Shown here: positions 51,043 through 64,000 of the stretch, piece by piece
How the letters are laid out: each line of letters begins with the position of its first letter
Numbering within the stretch: position 1 is the stretch's first letter
NCBI RefSeq assembly: GCF_032854445.1
Contig: NW_027017961.1
Coordinates: forward strand, 1-64,000
Direction of reading: 5' to 3'
DNA: 64,000 nt
Source: Liolophura sinensis
Taxonomy: Eukaryota > Mollusca > Polyplacophora > Chitonida > Chitonidae
Notes under the pieces: model-generated
Told to the model about the DNA's origin: nothing
Database searches by the model: none
Seen by the model: the letters and a program-made list of their open reading frames with translations, nothing else
Program-made: the position numbers and the translations under genes

Positions 51043-53240
51043 GTATGAAAGAAAGATTCAAAGGTTGAAAGCAATCACTGCGAGGTGTTACTTAAAAATC
51101 AGGTTGCCTTACACCTGTCAAGGCACGGGATACCACGGATTGCAGATAGTTCTCTGCTGATTTATTTTCATTTTTTTTTTGTCGATTGTTGAGAAACCTT
51201 GCTATAATGACTGAAAAGAGAAACGATCATAAAAGCTGCGGGACCAAGTGTTCTCTGTAATCCCACATGGAACACTGGGGTTAGAGCTGATTTCCTAGCT
51301 GGCACCATCTTTTAAGTGCCAATATTGAGAAATGCCTTCTATTTCTTCTCAACGATCAACGGTACAAAGATGCAGTTTGGACCAAATACACGCTAAAAAG
51401 CTCATCTTATCCCCACACATTATCCAGACTAAATCTTTCATTTTTCCCTTCAGCTGAAATAGACTAAATCCAGTTAAAGAGACTCGTGTTTTATAATAGC
51501 ATGCTCAGTTACAAGATAAACATTGTAATCATTATATTAGCAGGCTCAGTTACAAGGTAAACATTGTAATCATTATAATAGAGAGCTCAGTTACAAGATG
51601 AAAATTGTAATCATAATAGCATGTTCAGTTACAAGATGAATATTGTAATCATTATAATAACATCATCAGTTACAAAATGAACATTGTATTCATTATATTA
51701 GCACGTTCAATTACAAGATGAACATTGTAATCATTATAATAGCATGTTCAGTTACAAGGTGAACACTGTAATCATTATAAAAACATGCCCAGTTACAAGA
51801 TGAACATTGTAATACTTATATTAGCACGTTCAATTACAAGATGAACATTGTAATCATTATAATAGCATGTTCAGTTACAAGGTGAACATTGTAATCATTA
51901 TAAAAACATGCCCAGTTACAAGATGAACATTGTAATCATTATATTAGCATGCTCAGTTACAAGGTGAACATTGTAATCATTATATTAGCACGCTCAGTTA
52001 CAAGGTAACCATTGTAATCATTATAATAGAAAGCTCAGTTACAAGATGAAAATTGTAATCATAATAGCACGTTCAGTTACAAGATGAATATTGTAATCAT
52101 TATAATAACATCATAAGTTACAAAATGAACATTGTATTCATTATATAAACACGTTCAATTACAAGATGAACATTGTAATCATTATAAAAGCATGTTCAGT
52201 TACAAGGTGAACATTGTAATCATTATAAAAACATGCCCAGTTACAAGATGAACATTGTAATAGTTAAAATAGCATGTTCAGTTACGAAGTGAACATTGTA
52301 ATCATTATATTAGCATGCTCAGTTGCAAGATAAACCTTGTAGTCTTTATAATATCATTTTCAGTTACAAGATGAACATTGTAATCGACAAAATAGCATGT
52401 TCATTTACAAGATGAACATTGTAATCATTATATTAGCACGTTCAGTTAAAACGTGAGGATTGTAATCGATATAATAGCATGTTCAGATACAAGATAAATA
52501 TTGTAATTATTGTAATGGCATGTTCATTTACAAGGTGAACATTGTAATCATTATATTAGGATGTGCAGTTACAAGATGAACATTGTAATCAGTATAATAG
52601 CATGCTCAATTACAAAATGAACATTGTAATTATTATAATATTATGCTTAGTTACAAGATGAACATTGTAATCATTATACTAGTATGCCCAGTTACAAGAT
52701 GAACATTCTAATCATTATAATAGCATGCTCAAATACAAGATGAGCAATGTAATCATTATAATAGCATGCTCAGTTACAAGATGAAAATTGTAATTAGTAT
52801 AATAGCATGCTCAGTTACAACATGAACATTGTAATCATTATAATAACATGTTCAGTTACAAGATGAACATTGTAATCAGTATAATAGCTGGCTCAGTTAC
52901 AAAATTAATATTTTAATTATGATACTAGTATGCCCAGTTACAAAATGAACATTGTAGTCATAATAGCATGTTCAGTTACAAGATGAATATTGTAATCATA
53001 TTAAAAACATCATCAGTTACAAGGTGAACATTGTAATCAGTATGAAAGCATGCTCAGTTGCAAAATGGACATTGTAATCATTACATTAGCATATTCACTT
53101 ACAAGATGAATATTGTAATCATTATAATAACATCATCAGTTACAAAATAAACATTGTATTCATTATATTAGCACGTTCAATTACAAGATGAACATTGTAA
53201 TCATTTTAAAAGCATGTTTAGTTACAAGGTGAACATTGTA

Positions 53241-54464
53241 ATCACTATAAAAACATGCTCAGTTACAAGATGAACATTGTAATCATTATAATAGCATGTT
53301 CAGTTACAAGGTGGACATTGTAATCAGTATAAAAGAATGCTCAGTTGCAAAATGGACATTGTAATCATTACATTAGCATATTCAGTTACAAGATGAATAT
53401 TGTAATCATTATAATAACATCATTAGTTACAAAATGAACATTGTATTCATTATATTAGCACGTTCAATTACAAGATGAACATTGTAATCATTAAAATATC
53501 ATGCTAAGTTGCAAGATGAAGATTGTAATCGACATAATAGCATGTTCAGTTACAAGATGAACATTGTAATCATTGTAATAGCATGTTCAGTTACAAAGTG
53601 AACATTGTAATCCTTATAATTGCATGTTCAGTTACAAAATTAATATTTTAATTATTATACTAGTATGCCCAGTTACAAGATGAACATTGTAATCATAATA
53701 GCATGTTCAGTTACAAGATGAATATTGTAATCATAATAATAACATCATCAGTTACAAAATGAACATTGTATTCATTATATTAGCACGTTCAATTACAAGA
53801 TGAACATTGTAATCATTATAATAGCATGTTCAGTTAAAAGGTGAACATTGTAATCACTATAAAAACATGCTCAGTTACAAGATGAACATTGTAATCATTA
53901 TAATAGCATGTTCAGTTACAAGGTGGACATTGTAATCAGTATAAAAGAATGCTCAGTTGCAAAATGGACATTGTAATCATTACATTAGCATATTCAGTTA
54001 CAAGATGAATATTGTAATCATTATAATAACATCATTAGTTACAAAATAAACATTGTATTCATTATATTAGCACGTTCAATTACAAGATGAACATTGTAAT
54101 CATTAAAATATCATGCTAAGTTGCAAGATGAAGATTGTAATCGACATAATAGCATGTTCAGTTACAAGATGAACATTGTAATCATTGTAATAGCATGTTC
54201 AGTTACAAAGTGAACATTGTAATCCTTATAATTGCATGTTCAGTTACAAAATTAATATTTTAATTATTATACTAGTATGCCCAGTTACAAGATGAACATT
54301 GTAATCATAATAGCATGTTCAGTTACAAGATGAATATTGTAATCATAATAATAACATCATCAGTTACAAAATGAACATTGTATTCATTATATTAGCACGT
54401 TCAATTACAAGATGAACATTGTAATCATTATAATAGCATGTTCAGTTACAAGGTGAAACATTGT
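53241..54464. repeat. ~612-bp (15-mer) tandem duplication
   Basis: ATCACTATAAAAACATGCTC at 53241 recurs at 53853. Both copies contain the CATCATTAG, ATTAAAATATCATGCTAAG, TTAATATTTTAATTATTATA and shortened AATCATAATAGC monomers in order. Fifteen monomers would be 615 bp; the 3-bp shortfall is the shortened monomer. Confidence 0.85.
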
Positions 54465-57400
54465 AATCATTATAAAAACATGCCCAGATACAAGATGAAC
54501 ATTGTAATACTTCTAATAGCATGTTCAGTTACGAAGTGAACATTGTAATCATTATAAAAACATCATCAGTTACAAGGTGAACATTATAATCAGTATAAAA
54601 GCATGCTCAGTTGCAAAATGGACATTGTAATCATTACACTAGCATATTCACTTACAAGATGAACAATGTAATCATTGTAATAGCATGTTCAGTTACAAAG
54701 TGAACATTGTAATCATTATAAAAACATGATCAGTTGCAAGGTGAACATTGTAATAAGTATACAAGCATGCTCGGTTGCAAAATGGACATTGTAATCATAA
54801 CAATAGCATATTCAGTTACAAGATGATCATTGTAATTATTATAATAATGTGCTCAGTTACAAGGTGAACAATGTAATCATTGTAATAGCATGTTCAGTTA
54901 CAAAGTGAACATTGTAATCCTTATAATTGCATGTTCAGTTACAAGATGAACATTGTAATCATTATAAAAACATCATCAGTTTCAAGGTGAACATTGTAAT
55001 CAGTATACAAGCATGCTCAGTTGCAAAATGGACATTGTAATCATTACATTAGCATATTCACTTACAAGATGAATATTGTAATCATTATAATAACATCATC
55101 AGTTACAAAATAAACATTGTATTCATTATATTAGCTCGTTCACTTACAAGATAAACAATGTAATCATTACAAAAGCATGTTCAGTTACAAGGTGAACATA
55201 GTAATCATTATAAAATCATGCTCAGTTACAAGGTGAACATTGTAATTATTATAATAGCATGTTCAGTTACAAGGTGGACATTGTAATCAGTATAAAATCA
55301 TGCTCAGTTGCAAAATGGACATTGTAATCATTACATTAGCATATTCAGTTACAAGGTGAATATTGTAATCATTATAATAACATCATCAGTTACAAAATGT
55401 ACATTGTATTCATTATATTAGCACGTTCAATTACAAGATGAACATTGTAATCATTATAATATCATGCTCAGTTGCAAGATGAAGATTGTAATCGACATAA
55501 TAGCATGTTCAGTTACAAGATGAACATTGTAATCCTTATAATTGCATGTTCAGTTACAAGATGAACATTGTAATCATTATAAAAACATCATCAGTTGCAA
55601 GGTGAACATTGTAATCAGTATACAAGAATGCTCAGTTGCAAAATGGACATTGTAATCATTGCAATAGCATATTCAGTTACAAGATGAACATTGCAATCAT
55701 TATAATAATGTGCTCAGTTACAAGGTGAACATTGTAATCATTACAATAGCGTGCTCAGTTACAAGATGAACATTGTAATCATTATAAAAACATGCCCAGT
55801 TACAAGATGAACATTGTAATAGTTAAAATAGCATGTTCAGTTACGAAGTGAACATTGTAATCATTATAATAGCATGCTCAGTTGCAAGATAAACCTTGTA
55901 ATCATTATAATATCATTTTCAGTTACAAGATAAAGATTGTAATCGACATAACAGCATGTTCAGTTACAAGATGAACATTGTAATCATTATATTAAGCACG
56001 TTCAGTTAAAAGGTGAGGATTGTAATCGATATAAAAGCATGTTCAGTTACAATATAAATATTGTAATTATTGTAATGACATGTTCATTTACAAGGTGAAA
56101 ATTGTAATCATTTTAATACATGTTCACTTACAAGATGAACATTGTAATCATTATATTAGGATGTTCAGTTACAAGATGAACATTGTAATCAGTATAATAG
56201 CATGCTCAATTACAAGATGAACATTGTAATTATTATAATATTATGCTTAGTTACAAGATGAACATTGTAATCATTATACTAGTATGCTCAGTTACAAGAT
56301 GGACATTGTAATCATTACATTAGCATATTCACTTACAAGATGAACATTGTAATCATTGTAATAGCATGTTCAGTTACAAAGTGAACATTGTAATCATTTT
56401 AAAAACATCATCAGTTGCAAGGTGAACATTGTAATCAGTATACAAGCATGCTCAGTTGCAAAATGGACATTGTAATCATTACAATAGCATATTCAGTTAC
56501 AAGATGAACATTGTAATCATTATAATAATGTGCTCAGTTACAAGGTGAACAATGTAATCATTGTAATGGCATGCTCAGTTACAAAGTGAACATTGGAATC
56601 CTAATAATTGCATGTTCAGTTACAAAGTGAACATTGTAATCATTATAAAAACATCATCAGTTGCAAGGTGAACATTGTAATCAGTATACAAGCATGCTCA
56701 GTTGCAAAATGGACATTGTAATCATTACAATAGCATATTCAGTTACAAGATGAACTTCGTAATCATTATAATAATGTGCTCAGTTACAAGGTGAACAATG
56801 TAATCATTGTAATAGCATGTTTAGTTACAAAGTGAACATTGTAATCCTTATAATTGCATGTTCAGTTACAAGATGAACATTGTAATCATTACAAAAACAT
56901 CATTAGTTTCAAGGTGAACATTGTAATCAGTATACAAGCATGCTCAGTTGCAAATTGGACATTGTAATCATTACATTAGCATATCACTTACAAAATGAAT
57001 ATTGTAATCATTATAATAACATCATCAGTTACAAAATAAACATTGTATTCATTATATTAGCTCGTTCACTTACAAGATAAACATTGTTTTCATTATAAAA
57101 GCATGTTCAGTTACAAGGTGAACATTGTAATCATTTTAAAAACATGCTCAGTTACAAGATGAACATTGTAAGTATTATAATAGCATGTTCAGTTACAAGG
57201 TGGACATTGTAATTAGTATAAAAGCATGCTGAGTTGCAAAATGGACATTGTAATCATTACATTAGCATATTCAGTTACAAGATGAATATTGTAATCATTA
57301 TAAAAACATCATCAGTTACAAAATGAACATTGTATTTATTATATTAGCACGTTCAATTACAAGATGAACATTGTAATCATTATAATATCATGCTCAGTTG

Positions 57401-60400
57401 CAAGATGAAGATTGTAATCGACATAATAGCATGTTGAGTTACAAGATGAATACTGTAAATCATTGTAATAGCATGTTCAGTTACAAGATGAACATTGTAA
57501 TCATTATAAAAACATCATCAGTTGCAAGATGAACATTGTAATCAGTATACAAGCATGCTCAGTTGCAAGATAAAAATTGTAATGATTACATTAGCATATC
57601 ACTTACAAGATGATATTGTAATCATATAATAACATCATCAGTTACAAAGTAAACATTGTATTCATTATATTAGCACGTTCAATTACAAGATGAACATTGT
57701 AATCATTATAAAAGCATGTTCAGTTACAAGGTGAACATTGTAATCATTATAAAAACATGGCTCAGTTACAAGATGAACATTCTAATCAATATAATAGCAT
57801 GTTCAGTTACAAGGTGGACATTGTTATCAGTATAAAAGCATGCTCAGTTGCAAAATGGACATTGTAATCATTACATTAGCATATTCAGTTACAAGATTAA
57901 TATTGTAATCAATATAATAACATCATCAGTTACAAAATGTACATTGGTATTCATTAAATTAGCACGTTCAATTACAAGATGAACATTGTAATCATTATAA
58001 TATCAGGCTCAGTTGCAAGATGAAGATTGTAATCGGACATAATAGCATGTTCAGTTACAAGATGAACATTGTAATCATTGTAATAGCATGTTCAGTTACA
58101 AAGTGAACATTGTAATCCTTATAATTGCATGTTCAGTTACAAGATGAACATTGTATCATTATAAAAACATCATCAGTTCCAAGGTGAACATTGTAATCAG
58201 TATACAAGCATGCTCAGTTGCAAAATGGACATTGTAATCATTGCAATAGCATATTCAGTTACAAGATGAACACTGCAATCATTATAATAATGTGCTCAGT
58301 TACAAGGTGAACATTGTAATCATTACAATAGCGTGCTCAGTTACAAGATGAACATTGTAATCATTATAAAAACATGCCCAGTTACAAGATGAACATTGTA
58401 ATAGTTAAAATAGCATGTTCAGTGACGAAGTGAACCTTGTAATCATTATAATAGCATGCTCAGTTGCAAGATAAACCTTGTAGTCATTATAATATCATTT
58501 TCAGTTACAAGATGAACATTGTAATCGACAAAATAGCATGTTCATTTACAAAATGACCATTGTAATCATTATATTAGCACGTTCAGTTAAAACGTGAGGA
58601 TTGTAATCGATATAATAGCATATTCAGTTACAAGATAAATATTGTAATTATTGTAATGGCATGTTCATTTACAAGGTGAACATTGTAATCATTATATTAG
58701 GATGTGCAGTTACAAGATGAACATTGTAATCAGTATAATAGCATGCTCAATTACAAAATGAACATTATAATTATTATAATATTATGCTTAGTTACAAGAT
58801 GAACATTGTAATCATTATACTAGTATGCTCAATTACAAGATTAAGATTGTAATTTGTATAATAGTATGCTCAGTTACAACATGAACATTGTAATCATTAT
58901 AAAAGCATGTTGTTACAAGATGAACATTGTAATCAGTATAATAGCATGCTCAGTTACAAAATAAATATTTTAATTATTATACTAGTATGCCCAGTTACAA
59001 GATGAACATTGTAATCATAATAGCATGTTCAGTTACAAGATGAATATTGTAATCATTATAATAACATCATCAGTTACAAAATGAACATTGTATTCATTAT
59101 ATTAGCACGTTCAATTACAAGATGAACATTGTAATCATTATAATAGCATGTTCAGTTACAAGGTGAACATTGTAATCATTTGAAAAACATGCCCAGTTAC
59201 AAGATGAACATTGTAATACTTCTAACAGCATGTTCAGTTACAAAGTGAACATTGTAATTATTATAATAGCATGCTCAGTTTCAAGATAAACATTGTAATC
59301 ATTAGAATATCATTTTCAGTTACAAGATGAAGATTGTAATCGACATAATAGCATGTTCAGTTACAAAGTGAACATTGTAATCATTATAATAGCGTCAACG
59401 GTTACAAGATGAACATTGTAATCGATATAATAGCATGCTCAGTTACAAGATGAACATTGTAAACAGTATAATAGCGTGCTCATTTACAAAATGAACATTG
59501 TCATCATTAGAATAGCATGCTAAGTTACAAGATGAACATTGTAATCATTATAAAAATATCATCAGTTACAAGGTGAACATTGTAATCAGTATAAAAGCAT
59601 GCTCAGTTGCAAAATGGACATTGTAATCATTACATTAGCATATTCACTTACAAGATGAATATTGTAATCATTATAATAAGATCATCAGTTACAAAATAAA
59701 CAATGTATTCATTAAATTAGCACGTTCAATTACAAGATGAACATTGTAATCATTTTAAAAGCATGTTCAGTTACAAGGTGAACATTGTAATCATTATAAA
59801 AACATGCTCAGTAACAAGATGAACATTGTAATCATTATAATAGCATGTTCAGTTACAAGATGGACATTGTAATCAGTATAAAAGAATGTTCAGTTGCAAA
59901 ATGGATATTGTAATCATTACATTAGCATATTCAGTTACAAGATGAACATTGTATTCATTATAATAACATCATCAGTTACAAAATGAACATTGTTTTCATT
60001 ATATTAGCACGTTCAATTACAAGATGAACATTGTAATCATTAAAATATCATGCTAAGTTGCAAGATGAAGATTATAATCGACATAATAGCATGTTCAGTT
60101 GCAAGATGAAGATTATAATCGACATAATAGCATGTTCAGTTACAAGATGAACATTATAATCATTGTAATAGCATGTTCAGTTACAAAGTGAACATTGTAA
60201 TCCTTATAATTGCATGTTCAGTTACAAGATGAACATTGTAATCATTATAAAAACATCATTAGTTGCAAGGTGAACATTGTAATCAGTATACAAGCATATT
60301 CAATTACAAGATGAACATTGTAATCATTATAATCATGTGCTCAGTTACAAGGTGAACATTGTATTCATTACAATAGCGTTCTCAGTTACAAGATGAACAT

Positions 60401-60957
60401 TGTAATTATTATAAAAACATGCCCAGTTACGAGATGAACATTGTAATAGTTAAAATAGCATGTTCAGTTACGAAGTGAACATTGTAATCATTATAATAGC
60501 ATGCTCAGTTGCAAGATAAACATTGTAATCATTATAATATCATATTTAGTTACAAGATGAAGATTGTAATCGACATAATAGCATGTTCAGTTACAAGATG
60601 AACATTGTAATCATTGTAATAGCATGTTCAGTTACAAAGTAAACATTGTAATCATTATAATAGCGTCAACGGTTACAAAATCACCATTGTAATCAATATA
60701 ATAGCAGGCTCAGTTACAAAATGAATATTGCAATTATTATGTTAGCATATGTAGTTACAAGATGAACATTGTAATCATTATTATAGCATATGTAGTTACA
60801 AGATGAACATTGTAATCATTATTATAGCATATGTAGTTACAAGATGAACATTGTAATCATTATAAAAACATCATCAGTTACAAGGTGAACATTGTAATCA
60901 GTATAAAAGCATGCTTAGTTGCAAAATGGACATTGTAATCATTATAATAACATGTTC

Positions 60958-61008
60958 AGTTACCAGAGAGAACGACGTTAAAACCCAAGCACTCACTCAG
61001 TTACCAGA
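60958..61008 (+). mobile_element. SINE 3'-tail scrap with its own target-site duplication (copy c)
   Basis: Exact counterpart of the scrap at 46499-46549, shifted by 14,459 bp, with both AGTTACCAGA repeats intact. Confidence 0.85.
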
Positions 61009-63109
61009 TGAACATTGTAATCATTATATTAAGACGTTCAGTTACAAGATGAACATTGTAATCAATATAATAGCATATTCAGTTACAAAAAGAACATTGT
61101 AATTATTATAATGTTATGTTTAGTTACAAGATGGACATTCTTATTAGTATAATAGCATGCTCAATTACAAGATGAACATTGTAATCAGTATATTAGCATG
61201 CTCAGTTACAAACTTAACATTGTAATCAGTAAAATAGCATGCTCAGTTACAAAATTAACATTGTAATCATTATACTAGTATGCTCAGTTACAAGATGAAC
61301 ATTGTAATCATTATAAAAGCATGCTCAAATACAAGATGAGCAATGTAATCATTATAATAGCATGCTCAATTACAAGATGAAAATTGTAATCAGTATAATA
61401 GCATGCTCAGTTACAAAATGAACATTGTAATCATTATACTAGTATGCCCAGTTACAAGATGAACATTGTTATCAGTATAATAGCATGTTCAGTTACAACA
61501 TGAACATTGTAATCATTATAATAGCATGCTCAGTTACAAGATGAAGATTGTAATCAGTATATTAGCATGCTCAGTTACAAAATTAATATTGTAATCATTA
61601 TACTAGTATGCCCAGTTACAAGATGAACATTGTAATTATTATAAAAGCATGTTCAGTTACAAGGTGAACATTGTAATCATTATAAAAACATGCTCAGTTA
61701 CAAGATGAACATTGTAATCATTATAATAGCATGTTCAGTTACAAGGTGGACATTGTAATCAGTATAAAAGCATGCTCAGTTGCAAAATGGACATTGTAAT
61801 CATTACATTAGCATATTCAGTTACAAGATGAATATTGTAATCATTATAATAACATCATCAGTTACAAAATGAACATTGTATTCATTAAATTAGCACGTTC
61901 AATTACAAGATGAACATTGTAATCATTATAATATCATGCTCAGTTGCAAGATGAAGATTGTAATCGACATAATAGCATGTTTAGTTACAAGATGAACATT
62001 GTAATCATTGTAATAGCATGTTCAGTTACAAAGTGAACATTGTAATCCTTATAATTGCATGTTCAGTTACAAGATAAACATTATAATCATTATAAAAACA
62101 TCATCAGTTACAAAATGAACATTGTATTCATTATATAGCAGGTTCAATTACAAGATGAACATTGTAATCATTATAATAGCATGTTCAGTTACAAGGTGAA
62201 CATTGTAATCATTATAAAAACATGCCCAGTTACAAGATGAACATTGTAATACTTCTAATAGCATGTTCAGTTACGAAGTGAACATTGTAATCATTATAAT
62301 AGCATGCTCAGTTTCAAGATAAACATTGTAATCATTATAATATCATTTTCAGTTACAAGATGAAGATTGTAATCGACATAATAGCATGTTCAGTTACAAG
62401 ACGAAGAATGTAATCATTGTAATAGCATGTTCAGTTACAAGGTGAACATTGTAATCATTATAAAAGCGTCAACGGTTACAAGATGAACATTGTAATCATT
62501 ATAATAGCATGCTCAGTTACAAGATGAACATTGTAAACAGTATAATAGCGTGCTCATTTACAAAATGAACATTGTCATCATTATAATAGCATGCTAAGTT
62601 ACAAGATGAACATTATAATCATTATAAAAACATCATCAGTTACAAGGTGAACATTGTAATCAGTATAAAAGCATGCTCAGTTGCAAAATGGACATTGTAA
62701 TCATTACATTAGCATATTCACTTACAAGATGAATATTGTAATCATTATAATAACATCATCAGTTACAAAATGAACATTGTATTCATTATATAGCAGGTTC
62801 AATTACAAGATGAACATTGTAATCATTAAAATACCATGCTAAGTTGCAAGATGAAGATTGTAATTGACATAATAGCATGTTCAGTTACAAGATGAACATT
62901 GTAATCATTGTGATAGCATGTTCAGATACAAAGTGAACATTGTAATCCTTATAATTGCATGTTCAGTTACAAGATGAACATTGTAATCATTATAAAAACA
63001 TCATCAGTTGCAAGGTGAACATTGTAATCAGTATACAAGCATGCTCAGTTGCAAAATTGACATTGTAATCATTACAATAGCATATTCAGTTACAAGATGA
63101 ACATTGTAA

Positions 63110-64000
63110 GAAATATTTTTAGATTAAATCGCTTCCAAACTCTGGTATATTCACCTTAGTTTAACTAAACGCCATCATATCGTATTTATGTTAATTACAT
63201 GTAATATTGTAATAGGCATGTTCTTAAGTCAAGTGGCCCTTTGTTAGACTGTTTAGCCTTTCAAAACGGAAACTACAGGTATGCATATTTAAGAGAACTT
63301 AAGTTTGTCCTTTTTTAAAACCATTTTCTTCATTCCTCAATGAAAAATACATGCATTGTTTCGCACCCCTATTTGCAGCGTACTGGCAATGGGCCAAATG
63401 TGTAGAATACGATATCTGTGAAATTAATCTGACTGCAATAAGATCAGAAAATTCGACCCCAATTCTTTGATGGTTTTCTCTACGGTTCTTCTATATCGGG
63501 ACTAGTCTTGCTGACAATGGTAACTGATGCTCGTCGGCAGGTACACGTACGTTAATGAGATCAATAACTTTGTCTCTTTCTTTCAGGACAAATATGTAAC
63601 TTATTAAACTAACGGTTTTGACAGATAAATGTAACAGCTCTGTGATCTCATCATGTTAGAAATGAAATAAAAAATGCGATATAGACGTACTTGAGCTCCT
63701 AATATGTTTTTTCCAGAGTGCTTACGGTGGACTTCGTTTGGATTCTGTGAGGGTTTTGATAGGTCTGTTATATGTTAATTGTGGATTACTGAAAACTCGC
63801 ACCGCTAATATTATATGTACAAACATGTATACTTAAAGCCTTCCTTTCACTAGGAAATAAAATAGCCTGAGTAGGAGCCTTGTCAGGTGGGGTTATGTAT
63901 GGGAGGACTAAGGTTTGCCTGAAGTGAAAGACATAGGTACAGTAAATGGCGCAGAGACATACATGTCTTTACAGATAAATGTTATCTGATCGTCAGTTGC
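63110..64000 (+). repeat. L unit copy 8 (cut by window end)
   Basis: The first 891 bp of L, matching copy 7 without a difference that I noticed, including AGATTAAATCGC. It ends inside the 5' target-site duplication (CAGTTGC) just before where the SINE should start. Confidence 0.9.

Larger units (their letters stand above)
48651..51492 (+). repeat. L unit copy 7 (complete, 2,842 bp)
   Basis: Same length and order as copy 3, offset 30,942 bp, with flanking arrays also alike (AGCAGGCTCAG, AGAGAGCTCAG on the right). Diagnostic changes include AGATTAAATCGC near the start (shared with copy 8) and AATATGTAACTT. The second SINE tail reads CAAATAAAAAAATAAAT. Confidence 0.92.
51493..63109. repeat. 41-bp minisatellite array, block 8 (about 283 units)
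   Basis: The longest array in the window. Its start resembles block 4, a 15-mer is duplicated at 53241-54464, and everything from about 54.54 kb repeats block 7. The 57.4-58.2 kb stretch has clustered single-base indels (TGTAAATCATTG, GATGATATTG, CATGGCTCAG, ATTGGTATTC, AATCGGACAT). No gene seen. Confidence 0.95.
54537..64000. repeat. segmental duplication, right copy (offset ~14.46 kb)
   Basis: Partner of 40070-49541; it continues past the window end. The left edge is where sequence upstream stops matching: CATGTTCAGTTACGAAG here against CATGCTAAGTTACAAG at 40 kb, both then running into GAACATTGTAATCATTATAA. Confidence 0.88.

Overview
The window looks like non-coding satellite-type DNA from a eukaryote, most likely a marine mollusc. 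The mollusc call is an inference. It rests on a tRNA-derived SINE whose 3' end (GAGTACGACGTTAAACCCC followed by ACTC repeats) resembles SINE tails common in bivalve and gastropod genomes, and on a second SINE-like element ending in an (AATA)n tail preceded by a V-type GTGGATTTCCCC block. I found no protein-coding gene I can support. The open frames are short, recur with the repeats, and many open only at TTG rather than ATG.

About three quarters of the window (roughly 48 kb in eight blocks) is one head-to-tail minisatellite with a 41-bp monomer, about 1,170 copies, all in the same orientation. Typical monomer motifs are AGTTACAAGATGAACATTG, TAATCATTATAAT and AGCATGCTC. Monomer variants recur in fixed order and build higher-order repeats: a 164-bp 4-mer duplication, a 246-bp 6-mer, a ~612-bp 15-mer, a 1,230-bp 30-mer, a ~2.33-kb block, and near-perfect duplications of many kilobases.

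The arrays are interrupted by eight copies of one longer unit, called here the L unit (2,842 bp when complete). Starts are 414, 6081, 17709, 26676, 34098, 37446, 48651 and 63110; the last is cut by the window end. In order, L holds an ~850-bp AT-rich segment of unknown origin, a 50-bp direct duplication split by the tRNA-SINE (367 bp, clear 10-bp target-site duplication AGTTGCACAG), a 30-bp x 4.6 tandem repeat whose open frame reads as a decapeptide repeat, a ~250-bp spacer, the second SINE-like element, and a ~950-bp 3' segment. That last segment carries a minus-strand open frame followed by two AATAAA signals. All copies share the same SINE insertion, so L was amplified after the SINE arrived. 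Copies 3 and 7 are complete. Copy 1 has lost 166 bp inside the SINE. Copies 4 and 6 share an 853-bp deletion. Copies 2 and 5 stop at the same point just after the SINE.

The largest-scale feature is a direct duplication with a ~14.46-kb offset (about 40.07-49.54 kb and 54.54-64.00 kb). The two copies differ mainly by single-base indels, so this is either a very recent event or an assembly artefact. A second long duplication (about 5.39-8.29 kb and 33.36-36.30 kb) carries L copies 2 and 5. The arrays also hold three copies of a 31-32 bp SINE-tail scrap flanked by its own 10-bp target-site duplication. Overall the locus reads as a satellite evolving by unequal exchange and conversion that has absorbed and co-amplified retroposon-bearing DNA.
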